DNA of 64,000 nt from Caballeronia glebae (GCF_001545035.1 NZ_FCOJ02000001.1:124001-188000); one strand, 5' to 3'. Shown: positions 29,141-40,916, numbered from the stretch's first letter. Program-made: numbers and translations. The notes: generated by a model from the sequence alone, not told the origin.

Positions 29141-30037
29141 ATGTCCGACACGCTCAACCCGGTGGAAGCAGATCATGCGATGCGCAACTGGACGTACCGG
29201 TCGACGGGGAAAATTCCGATCGGTTCGGACCTGCACAAGCGCATGTTCTGCGAGATGCTGCTGACGACGCACAACCCGTACAAGCCGGCCGTCATCGAGT
29301 GGCCGAAGCTCGATCCGGCCGCGTTGAAGCGCGTGACCGCGCTGCCCATTTGGGATATCGCCGTGCAGACGGAAGGGCGCGCTTCGATCCGCGTCGCGAC
29401 CTACGCGGGCACGGTCGACGATCCGCATCTGCGCGAAGCCTTGCGCATGAACGGCGGCGAGGAAGCGCGCCACAAGCTGGTGTTATCGAAGCTGGTCGAG
29501 GCCTATGGCATCGCGCTCGCGGCCGAGCCGCCGTATCCCGCTCCCGACGACGCGTTGCGCGCGTGGATGCTCACGGGCTACAGCGAGTGCATCGACAGTT
29601 TCTTCGCGTTCGGCCTCTTCGAGGCGGCGCGCCAGTCCGGATATTTCCCCGAAGCGCTCGTCGAAACCTTCGAGCCCGTCATTCAGGAAGAGGCGCGGCA
29701 CATTCTGTTCTTCGCGAACTGGGTCGCATGGTATCGGCGCAGCCTGCCGTGGTATCGGAAACCGTGGTTTCTGGCGAAGATCGCGAGCGTGTGGTTTTCG
29801 CTGATTCGCGATCGAATCTCGCTCGCGCGCGGCTTCGACAAGAGCGGCGCGGCGCAGGACGCGAATTTCCCGGCGAATGTCGGCGATTCGGTCGCGGGCG
29901 ATGTATCGGTTCGCTCGTTGATCGAACTATGTCTCACCGAAAACGATCGGCGCATGAGCGGTTATGACGCGCGCCTGCTTCGTCCGGCCACCGTGCCGAA
30001 ACTGGCGCGTCTCGCGCTGCGCTTCATCAGGAAGTAG
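29141..30037 (+). CDS. Ferritin-like di-iron domain protein
   Basis: 298 residues from the ATG at 29141 (MSDTLNPVEADHAMRNW); an in-frame ATG at 29063 has a poor leader. Two four-helix-bundle iron motifs are visible: EEARHKLVLSKL near 108 and EEARHILFFANW near 185, each E-E-x-R-H, with further Glu residues in the preceding helices (EGRASIR, GYSECIDSFFAFGLFEAAR). This is the ligand pattern of ferritin-like oxidases. Reaction unknown. Convergent with the TetR gene, ending eight bases from it. Confidence 0.75.
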   Translation: MSDTLNPVEADHAMRNWTYRSTGKIPIGSDLHKRMFCEMLLTTHNPYKPAVIEWPKLDPAALKRVTALPIWDIAVQTEGRASIRVATYAGTVDDPHLREALRMNGGEEARHKLVLSKLVEAYGIALAAEPPYPAPDDALRAWMLTGYSECIDSFFAFGLFEAARQSGYFPEALVETFEPVIQEEARHILFFANWVAWYRRSLPWYRKPWFLAKIASVWFSLIRDRISLARGFDKSGAAQDANFPANVGDSVAGDVSVRSLIELCLTENDRRMSGYDARLLRPATVPKLARLALRFIRK

Positions 30038-30044
30038 CCAGCGT

Positions 30045-30770
30045 TTATTCCGCCGGTTTCGATGCCGCGTCGAACCGGCGCGAGGCTTCCTCGACTTCCT
30101 GACGGAACTGCGCCAGCGCCGCCAGTTGCGCGTTCTGCGGCTGCAGCGCCGCCCACAACACTTCCACCAGTTCGTTCGCCGTCGTCTCGATCTGAGTCTG
30201 ACTCAGGCGGCGCTTCGCGAGCGTCGCGTCCCACAGCACATGCTCCATCGGCCCGAAAACGAGCGAGCGCAACAGCCGCAGCGGCATGTCCGCGCGCACG
30301 TGGCCGAGCGCCTGGCCGCGCGCGAGCACGTTCATCAGCGGGGCGGTGTAGCGGCGTTGCAGTTCAGTCAGTGTGTCCGACAGGTCGTGCTGCTTGGTGC
30401 GGCCTTCCGACAGCACGAGCGCGCATAGCCCGGTGCCGTTCATCAGCATCAGCCGCATGTGCGTCCTGACGATGAACGCGAACTGCTGGCGCACGGTGCC
30501 GTCGCGCGGCAAGCCGGTCTCGAACGCATCGATGATTTCGTCGTACCAATCGGCGATGACGCGTGCGCACAACTCGCGCTTGCCGCTGAAATAGCTGAAC
30601 ACGGTCGCTTCCGAAATGCCCGCGCGCTGCGCGATCTCCGCGCTCGTCGCGGCGTCGTAACCTTTCTCGGCGAAGACATCGCGGCCCGCCTGCAGGATGT
30701 CCTTCACGCGCTGCTGCGATTTGATCCCGGCGGGCGCGCGGCGGCCGGTGGCGGTGGTTTGCGTGGACAT
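30045..30770 (-). CDS. TetR-family regulator of the leucine-degradation genes
   Basis: 241 residues. HTH: VKDILQAGRDVFAEKGYDAATSAEIAQRAGISEATVFSYFSGKRELCARV (about 22-72). The C-terminal domain is unassigned. Divergent from isovaleryl-CoA dehydrogenase, with two copies of a 17-bp palindrome in the 163-base gap, so it is the probable repressor. Leucine genes in Pseudomonas are controlled by LiuR, a MerR-family protein; a TetR regulator here is a different arrangement. Acyl-CoA ligands are plausible but unproven. Confidence 0.85.
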   Translation of the reverse strand: MSTQTTATGRRAPAGIKSQQRVKDILQAGRDVFAEKGYDAATSAEIAQRAGISEATVFSYFSGKRELCARVIADWYDEIIDAFETGLPRDGTVRQQFAFIVRTHMRLMLMNGTGLCALVLSEGRTKQHDLSDTLTELQRRYTAPLMNVLARGQALGHVRADMPLRLLRSLVFGPMEHVLWDATLAKRRLSQTQIETTANELVEVLWAALQPQNAQLAALAQFRQEVEEASRRFDAASKPAE

Positions 30771-30794
30771 TGGCGGGAAACGAGGGGAAATAAA

Positions 30795-30811
30795 TGTGAG
30801 CGTAGCTCAAA
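30795..30811. promoter_or_regulatory. Putative TetR operator 1
   Basis: TGTGAGCGTAGCTCAAA holds the perfect inverted repeat TGAGC-GTA-GCTCA (30797-30809). It lies 25 bases upstream of the TetR gene start. Confidence 0.6.
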
Positions 30812-30873
30812 AATCTATTGACGGCTAGGCGATTTGAGCGTGAAATTGCCCCATCCCGTGGTTTGCCGTCCTG

Positions 30874-30890
30874 TGTGAGTAAAACTCAAA
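30874..30890. promoter_or_regulatory. Putative TetR operator 2
   Basis: TGTGAGTAAAACTCAAA holds TGAGT-AAA-ACTCA (30876-30888) and matches operator 1 at 13 of 17 positions. It lies 43 bases upstream of the dehydrogenase start. A half-site TTTGAGCG occurs between the two near 30833. Confidence 0.6.
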
Positions 30891-30933
30891 TTTCAGGACG
30901 CACCGAAAACATCGCATCTGGAGGAGACGACCC

Positions 30934-32115
30934 ATGAGCAACGTACCCGGCCTGAATTTCGCGTTGGGCGAAGACATCGACATGTTGCGCGACTCGCTCG
31001 CCAATTTCGCGGCGAAGGAAATCGCGCCGCGCGCGGGCGAAATCGATCACAGCGACCAGTTCCCGATGGACCTGTGGAAGAAGTTCGGCGATCTCGGCGT
31101 GCTCGGCATGACCGTCTCCGAGGAATACGGCGGCGCGAACATGGGCTACACGGCGCACATGGTCGCGATGGAGGAAATCTCGCGGGCGTCGGCGTCGGTC
31201 GGATTGTCTTACGGCGCGCATTCGAATCTCTGCGTGAACCAGATCCATCGCAACGGCACGGAAGCGCAGAAGCAAAAGTATCTGCCGAAGCTCGTGTCCG
31301 GCGAGCATATCGGCGCGCTTGCGATGAGCGAGCCGAACGCCGGCTCCGACGTCGTCAGCATGAAGCTGCGCGCCGAGGAAAAGGGCGACCATTACGTGCT
31401 CAACGGCACGAAGATGTGGATCACCAACGGCCCGGATTGCGACACGCTCGTCGTGTACGCGAAGACGGACATCGAAGCCGGCCCGCGCGGCATCACGGCG
31501 TTCATCGTCGAGAAGGGCATGAAGGGCTTTTCGGTCGCGCAGAAGCTCGACAAGCTCGGCATGCGCGGCTCGCATACCGGCGAACTCGTGTTCGAGAACG
31601 TCGAAGTGCCGAAGGAAAATATCCTCGGGCAACTGAACGGCGGCACGAGAGTGTTGATGAGCGGCCTCGACTACGAGCGCGCGGTGCTCGCGGGCGGCCC
31701 GACCGGCATCATGCTCGCGTGCATGGACGCGGTCGTGCCGTATATCCACGACCGCAAGCAGTTCGGTCAGGCGATCGGCGAGTTCCAGCTCATTCAGGGC
31801 AAGGTCGCCGACATGTACTCGACCTTGCAGGCGTGCCGCGCGTATCTCTATGCGGTCGGCCGTCAGCTCGACACGCTCGGCTCCGGTCACGTGCGCCAGG
31901 TGCGCAAGGACTGCGCGGGCGTGATTCTCTACACCGCGGAAAAGGCCACGTGGATGGCCGGCGAAGCGATTCAGGTGCTCGGCGGCAACGGCTATATCAA
32001 CGAATATCCGGTGGGCCGTCTGTGGCGCGACGCGAAGCTCTATGAAATCGGCGCGGGCACGAGCGAGATTCGCCGCATGCTGATCGGCCGCGAATTGTTC
32101 GCAGAGACGGCTTGA
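30934..32115 (+). CDS. ivd: Isovaleryl-CoA dehydrogenase
   Basis: 393 residues, FAD-dependent acyl-CoA dehydrogenase. The catalytic base is Glu248 in [16 protein letters not shown], the position used by isovaleryl-CoA dehydrogenases, unlike the C-terminal Glu of short/medium-chain enzymes. Other blocks: [37 protein letters not shown], and [35 protein letters not shown]. Converts isovaleryl-CoA to 3-methylcrotonyl-CoA in leucine breakdown. A GGAGGAG lies nine bases before the ATG. First gene of an operon with both carboxylase subunits (liuA position). Confidence 0.93.
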   Translation: MSNVPGLNFALGEDIDMLRDSLANFAAKEIAPRAGEIDHSDQFPMDLWKKFGDLGVLGMTVSEEYGGANMGYTAHMVAMEEISRASASVGLSYGAHSNLCVNQIHRNGTEAQKQKYLPKLVSGEHIGALAMSEPNAGSDVVSMKLRAEEKGDHYVLNGTKMWITNGPDCDTLVVYAKTDIEAGPRGITAFIVEKGMKGFSVAQKLDKLGMRGSHTGELVFENVEVPKENILGQLNGGTRVLMSGLDYERAVLAGGPTGIMLACMDAVVPYIHDRKQFGQAIGEFQLIQGKVADMYSTLQACRAYLYAVGRQLDTLGSGHVRQVRKDCAGVILYTAEKATWMAGEAIQVLGGNGYINEYPVGRLWRDAKLYEIGAGTSEIRRMLIGRELFAETA

Positions 32116-32125
32116 GGCGCGCGTC

Positions 32126-33733
32126 ATGACGATCATCGAATCGAAACTGAATCCGCGCGGCGAGGAATTTCGCACGAACACGGCCGCGCTCGAAGCGCTC
32201 GTCGCGGACCTCAAAGAGAAGATCGCGAAGATCGCGGAAGGCGGCGGACAGGCGGCGCGCGACAAGCACGTATCGCGCAACAAGCTGCTGCCGCGCGATC
32301 GCATCGCGCAACTGCTCGATCCGGGCACGCCTTTTCTCGAACTGTCGCAGCTTGCCGCGTATGGCATGTACAACGACGATGCGCCGGGCGCGGGCATCAT
32401 CACGGGCATCGGGCGCATTGCGGGGCAGGAGTGCGTCGTCGTGTGCAACGACGCGACCGTGAAGGGCGGCACGTACTATCCCGTCACCGTGAAGAAGCAC
32501 TTGCGCGCGCAGGAAATCGCCGAGGAGAACCGCCTGCCGTGCGTGTATCTCGTCGATTCAGGCGGCGCGAATCTGCCCAATCAGGACGACGTGTTCCCCG
32601 ATCGCGATCACTTCGGCCGCATCTTCTACAACCAGGCGAACATGTCGGCGCAAGGCATCGCGCAGATCGCCGTGGTGATGGGTTCGTGCACCGCCGGCGG
32701 CGCGTATGTGCCCGCAATGAGCGATGAATCGATCATCGTCAAGAATCAGGGGACGATCTTTCTGGGCGGTCCGCCGCTCGTCAAAGCCGCGACCGGCGAG
32801 GAAGTCAGCGCCGAAGATCTCGGTGGCGGCGACGTGCACACGCGGCTTTCGGGCGTCGTCGATCATCTCGCGCAAAACGATGCGCATGCGCTCGGCATCG
32901 CGCGCAGCATCGTCGGCAATCTGAACCGCGTGAAGACGCCTTCGGTCGCATTGAAAGAGCCGCTGCCGCCGCGTCATGACGCGCGCAGCATTTACGGCGT
33001 GATTCCCGTCGATACGCGCAAGCCCTTCGACGTGCGCGAAGTGATCGCGCGCATCGTCGACGATTCCGCGTTCGACGAGTTCAAGGCGCGCTACGGCACG
33101 ACGCTCGTCTGCGGCTTCGCGCATATCTGGGGGCATCCGGTCGGCATCGTCGCGAACAACGGCATTCTGTTTTCCGAATCCGCATTGAAGGGCGCGCATT
33201 TCATCGAGCTGTGTGCGCAGCGCAAGATTCCGCTCGTGTTCCTGCAGAACATCACGGGCTTCATGGTGGGGCGCAAGTACGAGAACGAAGGCATCGCGCG
33301 CAACGGCGCGAAGATGGTGACGGCGGTCGCCACGGCGAAGGTGCCGAAGTTCACGGTGATCATCGGCGGTTCGTTCGGCGCGGGCAATTACGGCATGTGC
33401 GGCCGCGCGTATTCGCCGCGTTTCCTGTGGATGTGGCCGAACGCGCGCATCTCGGTGATGGGCGGCGAGCAGGCCGCGTCCGTGCTTGCGACCGTGCGGC
33501 GCGACGGCATCGAGAAGAAGGGCGGCACGTGGTCGAAGGAGGAAGAAGAAGCGTTCAAGACGCCGATCCGCGATCAGTACGAGGTGCAGGGGCATCCGTA
33601 CTACGCGAGCGCGCGCCTGTGGGACGACGGCGTGATCGATCCCGCGCAAACGCGCGACGTGCTCGGTCTCGGCCTCGCCGCGACGATGAACGCACCTATC
33701 GAAGACACGCGCTTCGGCGTATTCCGGATGTGA
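32126..33733 (+). CDS. liuB: 3-methylcrotonyl-CoA carboxylase, carboxyltransferase (beta) subunit
   Basis: 535 residues. Carboxyltransferase fold: [26 protein letters not shown], acyl-CoA site [59 protein letters not shown], and the C-half [38 protein letters not shown]. These are the marks of MCC beta rather than propionyl-CoA carboxylase. It transfers CO2 from carboxybiotin to 3-methylcrotonyl-CoA. Starts 10 bases after ivd. Confidence 0.93.
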   Translation: MTIIESKLNPRGEEFRTNTAALEALVADLKEKIAKIAEGGGQAARDKHVSRNKLLPRDRIAQLLDPGTPFLELSQLAAYGMYNDDAPGAGIITGIGRIAGQECVVVCNDATVKGGTYYPVTVKKHLRAQEIAEENRLPCVYLVDSGGANLPNQDDVFPDRDHFGRIFYNQANMSAQGIAQIAVVMGSCTAGGAYVPAMSDESIIVKNQGTIFLGGPPLVKAATGEEVSAEDLGGGDVHTRLSGVVDHLAQNDAHALGIARSIVGNLNRVKTPSVALKEPLPPRHDARSIYGVIPVDTRKPFDVREVIARIVDDSAFDEFKARYGTTLVCGFAHIWGHPVGIVANNGILFSESALKGAHFIELCAQRKIPLVFLQNITGFMVGRKYENEGIARNGAKMVTAVATAKVPKFTVIIGGSFGAGNYGMCGRAYSPRFLWMWPNARISVMGGEQAASVLATVRRDGIEKKGGTWSKEEEEAFKTPIRDQYEVQGHPYYASARLWDDGVIDPAQTRDVLGLGLAATMNAPIEDTRFGVFRM

Positions 33734-33737
33734 TGCC

Positions 33738-35730
<1,993 letters not shown>

Positions 35731-35741
<11 letters not shown>

Positions 35742-36258
35742 CCTTGGCGGGCGCGCCGAGCAGCGTCTCTTCGCTCTCGGCGCGCACGAGAATTTCCACG
35801 CGGCGGTTCAGTGCGCGCCCTTCGCGCGTATCGTTCGTCGAGATCGGCCGCAGATACGCGAGCCCCTTCGTCGTGATGCGTTGGGCGGGCACGCCGCGCG
35901 CGATCAGCGCTTGCGCGACGGAATCGGCGCGCGCCGCCGACAGCGCCTGGTTATAAGTGAGCGAGCCTTCGTTGTCGGTGTGGCCTTCGATAAGCACGGG
36001 CCGCATGCTGCGCTTCAGCACTTGCGCCGCGCGATCGAGCATCGGCGAATCGCTGCGGCGAAGGGTCGATTCGTCGGTCGCGAAGAGCGGCGCTTCGGGC
36101 AGCCGCATCTCCACGCCTCCACTGACCGGCAACATGGCGATGCCGTATTGCGCGTTCAGTTGATCTTCCTTCGACCGATTGAGGCCGCTGGAACATCCTG
36201 CGAGCAGCGCGAGCGACACGCATGCTCCAACCGTTGACCGCGAAGCTTTTGCCTTCAT
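35731..36258 (-). CDS. OmpA-family peptidoglycan-binding lipoprotein
   Basis: 175 residues from the ATG at 36258. Lipoprotein signal with lipobox LLAGC (Cys21 or close). The OmpA C-terminal domain (about 65-165) has VLIEGHTDNEGSLTYNQALSAARADSVAQALIARGV and RPISTNDTREGRALNRRVEILV, containing the Asp and Arg that hold diaminopimelate. It tethers the outer membrane to peptidoglycan. Single gene, overlapping liuD at the 3' ends. Confidence 0.87.
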
Positions 36259-36435
36259 TGCATATTTCCTGCGCCGATATCGAACCTGGATTATAGGGAG
36301 CGCGAAACGTTCATTATGTAAATATCGTTGATTTGCCGCTCGCGTCGAGTGGAATGATTCGTGCGTGATTACAATGCTGGCGGGCATTTCATGTTTCGCC
36401 CGTCATCGAATACCACGAACAGAGCCCGATCACTC

Positions 36436-37524
36436 ATGCCCATTCAGCCGCGCAACGACTCCACCCCGGACGCATCCGAGCGCACGCGCAAGATGCAGCG
36501 CACCGCTTCCGCCGTGCTCTATGCCGTGCTCGTGCTGGTCGCGCTTTATACGGCGCGCACGTTCATTCCGGCGGTCGTATGGGCGAGCGTGATCGCGATT
36601 GCGCTTTGGCCGGCGTTCGGCTGGCTCGAACGGCGATCGATGTTCAAGCGCCATCACAATCTGCTCGCGGTTGCGCTGACGGCGGCGATCGGCCTGCTAT
36701 TCGTCGTGCCGTTTTTCATCGTCGCGGCGCAGACGGTGAACGAAGCGCGCGACATGCTCCATTGGTTCCACGAGGTGCTGCGTACCGGCATTCCGATGCC
36801 CGCGTTCGTCGAGCATCTGCCGATGGGATCGCAACAGGTTGCGCGCTGGTGGCAAGAGAATCTGTCGACGCCGCTCGAAGCGTCGCCCGCGGTAAAGAAC
36901 CTGCACAGCGGGACGGTCGTCGCGATGACGCGGCACTTCGGCGGGCGTGTGGTGCACGGTATGGTCATCTTCGGCTTCATGCTGATGACGCTCTTCTTCG
37001 TGTTTCTCGCGGGCTCGAAACTCGGTCAGCAACTGCTCGCGGGTTCGCGCCGCGCGTTCGGCCCGGACGGCGCCGCGATCGTGCGGCGCATGGCCGAATC
37101 GGTGCGCAGCACGGTGGTGGGGCTCGTCGTCGTCGGACTGGGCGAGGGCGCGCTGCTCGGCGTCGCCTATGCGGTGACGGGCGTGCCGCACGCCACGCTG
37201 CTCGGCATGCTGACCGCCGTCGCGGCCATGCTGCCGTTCTGCGCGCCGATCGTCTTTCTCGGCGCGGCGCTATGGCTGCTCGCGCAAGGCTCGATGATCG
37301 CGGCGGCGTGCGTCGCCGGGTTCGGGATGATCGTGGTGTTCATCGCGGAGCATTTCGTGCGGCCGGTGCTAATCGGCGGATCGACGCGACTGCCGTTTCT
37401 GCTCGTGCTGTTCGGCATTCTGGGCGGGGCGGAGACGTTCGGGCTGATCGGCCTTTTCATCGGCCCGGCGCTGATGACGATTCTCGTCGTGCTGTGGACG
37501 GATTACGTGGACAAGCGCAGTTAG
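36436..37524 (+). CDS. AI-2E family transporter (PerM/YdiK-like)
   Basis: 362 residues from ATG 36436. About eight helices. Opening helix pair (VLYAVLVLVALYTARTFIPAVVWASVIAIALWPAF), a periplasmic segment (about 95-160), and the conserved C-half: TVVGLVVVGLGEGALLGVAYAVTGVPHATLLGMLTAVAAMLPF and FVRPVLIGGSTRLPFLLVLFGILGGAETFGLIGLFIGPALM. Despite the family name, autoinducer-2 export is shown for few members; some are Na+/H+ antiporters or of unknown substrate. No clear partner genes. Confidence 0.87.
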   Translation: MPIQPRNDSTPDASERTRKMQRTASAVLYAVLVLVALYTARTFIPAVVWASVIAIALWPAFGWLERRSMFKRHHNLLAVALTAAIGLLFVVPFFIVAAQTVNEARDMLHWFHEVLRTGIPMPAFVEHLPMGSQQVARWWQENLSTPLEASPAVKNLHSGTVVAMTRHFGGRVVHGMVIFGFMLMTLFFVFLAGSKLGQQLLAGSRRAFGPDGAAIVRRMAESVRSTVVGLVVVGLGEGALLGVAYAVTGVPHATLLGMLTAVAAMLPFCAPIVFLGAALWLLAQGSMIAAACVAGFGMIVVFIAEHFVRPVLIGGSTRLPFLLVLFGILGGAETFGLIGLFIGPALMTILVVLWTDYVDKRS

Positions 37525-37576
37525 CGCTTACGGCGTGTGCATCGCGCTTACGCGGGCGAGCACGATCGAACTCCGC

Positions 37577-37882
37577 TCAGCCGCGTTCCTGCACGCACAC
37601 CCACGGCGACAGAACCACCGCCCACAATTGCGGATCGCGCGCGGCGACATCGGCGGCGGTCTCGACCTGCATGCGTTCGATCAGACCACCGGAAAGCCAT
37701 TGCGCGACCTGTTGCTTGTCGTCGTTGGCCACGGCTTCCGCGACGCTCACGAGATCGAGATCGCGCTTCACCCAGATGAGCTTGCCTTGCGCAAAAAAGC
37801 GCTCCAGTTCGGACCAGCCGATTTGGGCGGTTTCCGCGAGGAGCTTGACGTAGAGCGGGCTTGGCGTGAGAGCGTCGGACAT
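37577..37882 (-). CDS. DUF2288 family protein
   Basis: 101 residues. KLLAETAQIGWSELERFFAQGKLIWVKRDLDLVSVAEAVANDD and the tail DPQLWAVVLSPWVCVQER match the small DUF2288 family. Function unknown. Separated from upstream pcaG by the terminator at 37905, so probably not part of the pca operon. Confidence 0.8.
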   Translation of the reverse strand: MSDALTPSPLYVKLLAETAQIGWSELERFFAQGKLIWVKRDLDLVSVAEAVANDDKQQVAQWLSGGLIERMQVETAADVAARDPQLWAVVLSPWVCVQERG

Positions 37883-37904
37883 GGAAAAAGCGAAGAAAAC
37901 GAAA

Positions 37905-37937
37905 GGCGTCCGACACTATAACGCAGTGCCGGACGCC
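37905..37937 (-). terminator. Terminator after pcaG
   Basis: Stem GGCGTCCG..CACT with AGTG..CGGACGCC (one mismatch), seven-base loop; on the minus strand it runs into TTTCGTTTTC. Confidence 0.75.
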
Positions 37938-37966
37938 ATCGTTTCAAACAACTGCTGCGAGAAACT

Positions 37967-38575
37967 TTACAGGTCGAAGAAAACCGTCTCGTTCGGGCCG
38001 CGCAGATGGATGTCGAAGCGATAGATCGTGCCCGACGAACCCGGCTTGGCCGATGCGCCTGCTTCGCGCTTCGCGATCAGCGTATGACGGCGCTCTGAAG
38101 AAACGCTTTGCAGCACGGTGTCCTTCGCGTTGGCTTCGGTTTCGTCCTCGAAATAGATGCGCGTGTAGGTATGCAGCAGCATGCCGCGCATCAGTACGAT
38201 GACGTCGAGATGCGGCGCCGAATCGTCGGCGGTGGCGCCCGGTTTCACCGTATCGAAGATGAAGCGCAACTTCGGGTCCGTGCCGGTGCCGCAGCGCGCG
38301 AAGCCGCGAAAGCCCGACTCGCGCGCTTCCTGCGCGCTCTGCACGTAGCGGCCGTTCGCATCGGCCTGGGCGATTTCGATCAGCGCGTCGTTGACGGGCT
38401 TGCCTTCGGCGTCGAACACATTGCCGACGATGGCGACATGCTCGCCCGGCACTTCACGATCCGCAGCCGATGCGGTAAAGAGGCTCTTCAGATCGAAGTT
38501 GTACTGCTCGGGAACCAGGCCGTAAGCGAAGTACGGTCCGACGGTCTGCGAAGGGGTCTGTTTCAGCGTGGTCAT
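37967..38575 (-). CDS. pcaG: Protocatechuate 3,4-dioxygenase alpha subunit
   Basis: 202 residues. Opening TPSQTVGPYFAYGLVPEQYNFD is diagnostic of PcaG; the intradiol core IVGNVFDAEGKPVNDALIEIAQADANGRYVQS follows. The alpha chain keeps the fold but lacks the full iron-ligand set, which the beta chain supplies. With PcaH it opens protocatechuate to beta-carboxymuconate, the first step of the beta-ketoadipate pathway. It starts six bases after pcaH. Confidence 0.95.
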   Translation of the reverse strand: MTTLKQTPSQTVGPYFAYGLVPEQYNFDLKSLFTASAADREVPGEHVAIVGNVFDAEGKPVNDALIEIAQADANGRYVQSAQEARESGFRGFARCGTGTDPKLRFIFDTVKPGATADDSAPHLDVIVLMRGMLLHTYTRIYFEDETEANAKDTVLQSVSSERRHTLIAKREAGASAKPGSSGTIYRFDIHLRGPNETVFFDL

Positions 38576-38581
38576 GTTCGG

Positions 38582-39283
38582 TTACTCCGTCGGCGTTTGG
38601 TCCGGGCCGCGCAGCACGATGTTGAATTCGTAGCCGAGCGCGTAGTTTTCCTGCGTCGTGTCGATCGAGAAGGACGAAACGAGACGCTTTCTCGCGTGCT
38701 CGGGAATGCCCTGGTAGATCGGATCGAGATCGAGCAGCGGATCGCCGGGGAAATACATCTGCGTGACGAGACGCGAGCCGAAGTATTCGCCGAAGAGCGA
38801 GAAGTGGATGTGCTGCGGACGCCACGCGTTCGGATGATTCCCCCACGGATACGCGCCCGGCTTGATCGTCATGAAGCGATAGCGGCCTTCCTCGTCGGTC
38901 AGGCAGCGGCCCGCGCCGAGAAAGTTCGGATCGAGCGGCGCGTCGTGCTGGTCGGCCTTGTGCACGTAGCGGCCCGCGGCGTTCGCCTGCCACACTTCCA
39001 CGAGCGTGTTGCGCACCGGACGGCCGCCTTCGTCGACCACGCGGCCCGTCACGATGATGCGCTCGCCGAGCGGTTCGCCGTTCTTCGCGGCGTTGCGGGT
39101 GAGGTCGTTGTCGAGCACGCCCAGATCTTCAGCACCGTAGACCGGCACGCGGCGGTTGCGCAGATTTTCCTTCAGCGGAACGAGCGGCAAGCCCGGGCTG
39201 CGCAGAATCGACGACCGGTAGCCCGGTGACAGATACGCGGGATGGGATTCCCAGTCACGCGGTGTGAGGATGGGGGATGTCAT
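38582..39283 (-). CDS. pcaH: Protocatechuate 3,4-dioxygenase beta subunit
   Basis: 233 residues. The Fe(III) ligands Tyr106, Tyr145, His158 and His160 are present (NAAGRYVHKAD; GAYPWGNHPNAWRPQHIHFSLFG). Usual length for PcaH. First gene of the pcaHG pair, with a divergent LysR gene (pcaQ) 115 bases away. The remaining pca genes (pcaBDC, pcaIJ) are not in the window. Confidence 0.96.
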   Translation of the reverse strand: MTSPILTPRDWESHPAYLSPGYRSSILRSPGLPLVPLKENLRNRRVPVYGAEDLGVLDNDLTRNAAKNGEPLGERIIVTGRVVDEGGRPVRNTLVEVWQANAAGRYVHKADQHDAPLDPNFLGAGRCLTDEEGRYRFMTIKPGAYPWGNHPNAWRPQHIHFSLFGEYFGSRLVTQMYFPGDPLLDLDPIYQGIPEHARKRLVSSFSIDTTQENYALGYEFNIVLRGPDQTPTE

Positions 39284-39353
39284 GTCGACTGTCTCCTGTA
39301 TTTGTGGAAGTTGAATAGGATATTTCTGACGGCTACTTTATAGAACGACCGAA

Positions 39354-39390
39354 GTTATGGAAAATGATGTTTTGTGCCATCTTGCATAAC
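39354..39390. promoter_or_regulatory. Possible regulator-binding inverted repeat in the pcaH-pcaQ gap
   Basis: GTTATG (39354-39359) and CATAAC (39385-39390) form a widely spaced inverted repeat eight bases before the LysR start. It contains the ATAAC element also found in known PcaQ sites (ATAACC-N4-GGTTAA), but in the opposite arrangement, so the assignment is tentative. Confidence 0.3.
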
Positions 39391-39398
39391 GGATCGTC

Positions 39399-40337
39399 AT
39401 GGATTCAGACTTCACCAATACCCGCGTCAAGTTCCGGCATCTGCAGTGTTTTCTGGCCGTCACGCAATTCGGCAGCGTGCAGCGCGCCGCCGATAGTCTG
39501 TCGATCACGCAGCCCGCGGTTTCCAAAACGATCGGCGAGCTCGAATCCATTCTAGGCGTGCGGCTGTTCGAGCGTGGGCGGCGCGGCGCGGTGCCCACGC
39601 GTGAGGGGCGCCTTTTTGCGCCGCACGCGAGCGCGTGCGTTGCGTCCCTGCGCGAGGGCGTCGACATGCTGCTGCGCGAACGCGGCGACATGCCGGGGTC
39701 CATTGCAATCGGCATTCTGCCGACGGTCGCGCCGGTGCTCCTGTCGCCCGCGCTGATTTCGTTCCGGCAGCAGTGGCCGGCGGTGTCGCTGTCCGTCTGG
39801 ACGGATTCCAACGCGCTCCTGCTGCAGAAGCTGAAGGCGGGCGACGTCGATCTCGTCGTCGGACGGCTGTCCGAGCCGGAAGCGATGCACGGGCTGTCGT
39901 TCGAGCAGATCTATCGCGAGCCGCTCGCGGTGGTCGTGCGCCGCGAGCATCCGCTTACGCTTGAGACGCCGCTCACGCCCGCGCTGCTCGCGCGCTTCGT
40001 GATCGTCGTGCCGCCGTTTGGCACGCTGATCCGCCAATCGGCTGAAAGCGTGTTGACCGCGTTCGGCGCGCATGCGTTGACGGCGCTCGTCGAAACCTTG
40101 TCGGTGTCGCTCGGGCGCTCGCTCGCGATGAACAACGACGCCGTGTGGTTCGTGCCGGCCGGTGCGGTCGAGCAGGACATCGGGCTCGGACTGCTCAGCG
40201 CGCTGCCGATGCCGTTCGCGGGCACCGACGAGCCCATCGGCCTGATCCGTCGCAACGACGCCGCGCGCACGCCGGTCGAGGAGACGCTCGTGGACGCGCT
40301 GCGCGAGGCGGGCCGCTCGCGCGCCCGGGCCAAATGA
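39399..40337 (+). CDS. pcaQ: LysR-type activator PcaQ
   Basis: 312 residues. HTH: FRHLQCFLAVTQFGSVQRAADSLSITQPAVSKTIGELESILGVRLFERGRRG (about 12-63). The effector domain carries SIAIGILPTVAPVLLSPAL and GDVDLVVGRLSEPE. PcaQ proteins activate pcaHG with beta-carboxymuconate-type coinducers. The divergent position against pcaHG and overall sequence style support the name. Confidence 0.9.
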   Translation: MDSDFTNTRVKFRHLQCFLAVTQFGSVQRAADSLSITQPAVSKTIGELESILGVRLFERGRRGAVPTREGRLFAPHASACVASLREGVDMLLRERGDMPGSIAIGILPTVAPVLLSPALISFRQQWPAVSLSVWTDSNALLLQKLKAGDVDLVVGRLSEPEAMHGLSFEQIYREPLAVVVRREHPLTLETPLTPALLARFVIVVPPFGTLIRQSAESVLTAFGAHALTALVETLSVSLGRSLAMNNDAVWFVPAGAVEQDIGLGLLSALPMPFAGTDEPIGLIRRNDAARTPVEETLVDALREAGRSRARAK

Positions 40338-40540
40338 CCGCTCAATGCGAGCGGCGCGCAAGTTGCTGAAGCAGCATTTACCGCGCATATTTGGCGCGAA
40401 CGAAATACTATGACAAAAAGCTTCAGATACGCGGTGACTGCAACCAACGCCGAGGGCGGCAGTCACATCCGGGGCCGTCCGCAGCCTTTGTCGTGGACGT
40501 CTCCCCGCACACACGCGCCGCACTCGAACATGTTCGCAAG

Positions 40541-40909
40541 ATGAAGACAGTACTGCTCGTCGACGACGACCGCGCCACCATCGAAGCCTGGACCCTCTGC
40601 ATGCAAGGCGAGGATTGCAATGTTCTATGCGCGTTCGACGGCAACGGAGCGTTATCGATACTCGGCGAACAGAGAGTGGACATCGTCGTATCGGACTGGA
40701 TGATGCCCGGCCTGGGCGGCGCGCTCCTTTGCCAGACGATGAAGAACGACGCGGCGCTCGCGCACATTCCTTTCCTCATGATTTCGGGGCATCCGAATCC
40801 GCCGGCGTTCGTCAGCTACGACGGCTATTTGCGCAAGCCCGTCGACATGGGAACGCTGATCGCCGCGGTGAACCGCCTGTGCGCGGCCAAAAGGCGGCCG
40901 CCTTTTTGA
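40541..40909 (+). CDS. Single-domain (CheY-like) response regulator
   Basis: 122 residues, receiver domain only. Acidic pair DDD at 8-10, phospho-acceptor Asp in VSDWMMPGLGG (about 53), conserved Ser and Lys near FLMISG and LRKPVD. No output domain. The ATG at 40541 begins MKTVLLVDDDRA; earlier in-frame starts only add an unlikely leader. No kinase adjoins it; it might serve the distant hybrid kinase or another one. Confidence 0.85.
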   Translation: MKTVLLVDDDRATIEAWTLCMQGEDCNVLCAFDGNGALSILGEQRVDIVVSDWMMPGLGGALLCQTMKNDAALAHIPFLMISGHPNPPAFVSYDGYLRKPVDMGTLIAAVNRLCAAKRRPPF

Positions 40910-40916
40910 TCGCCGC

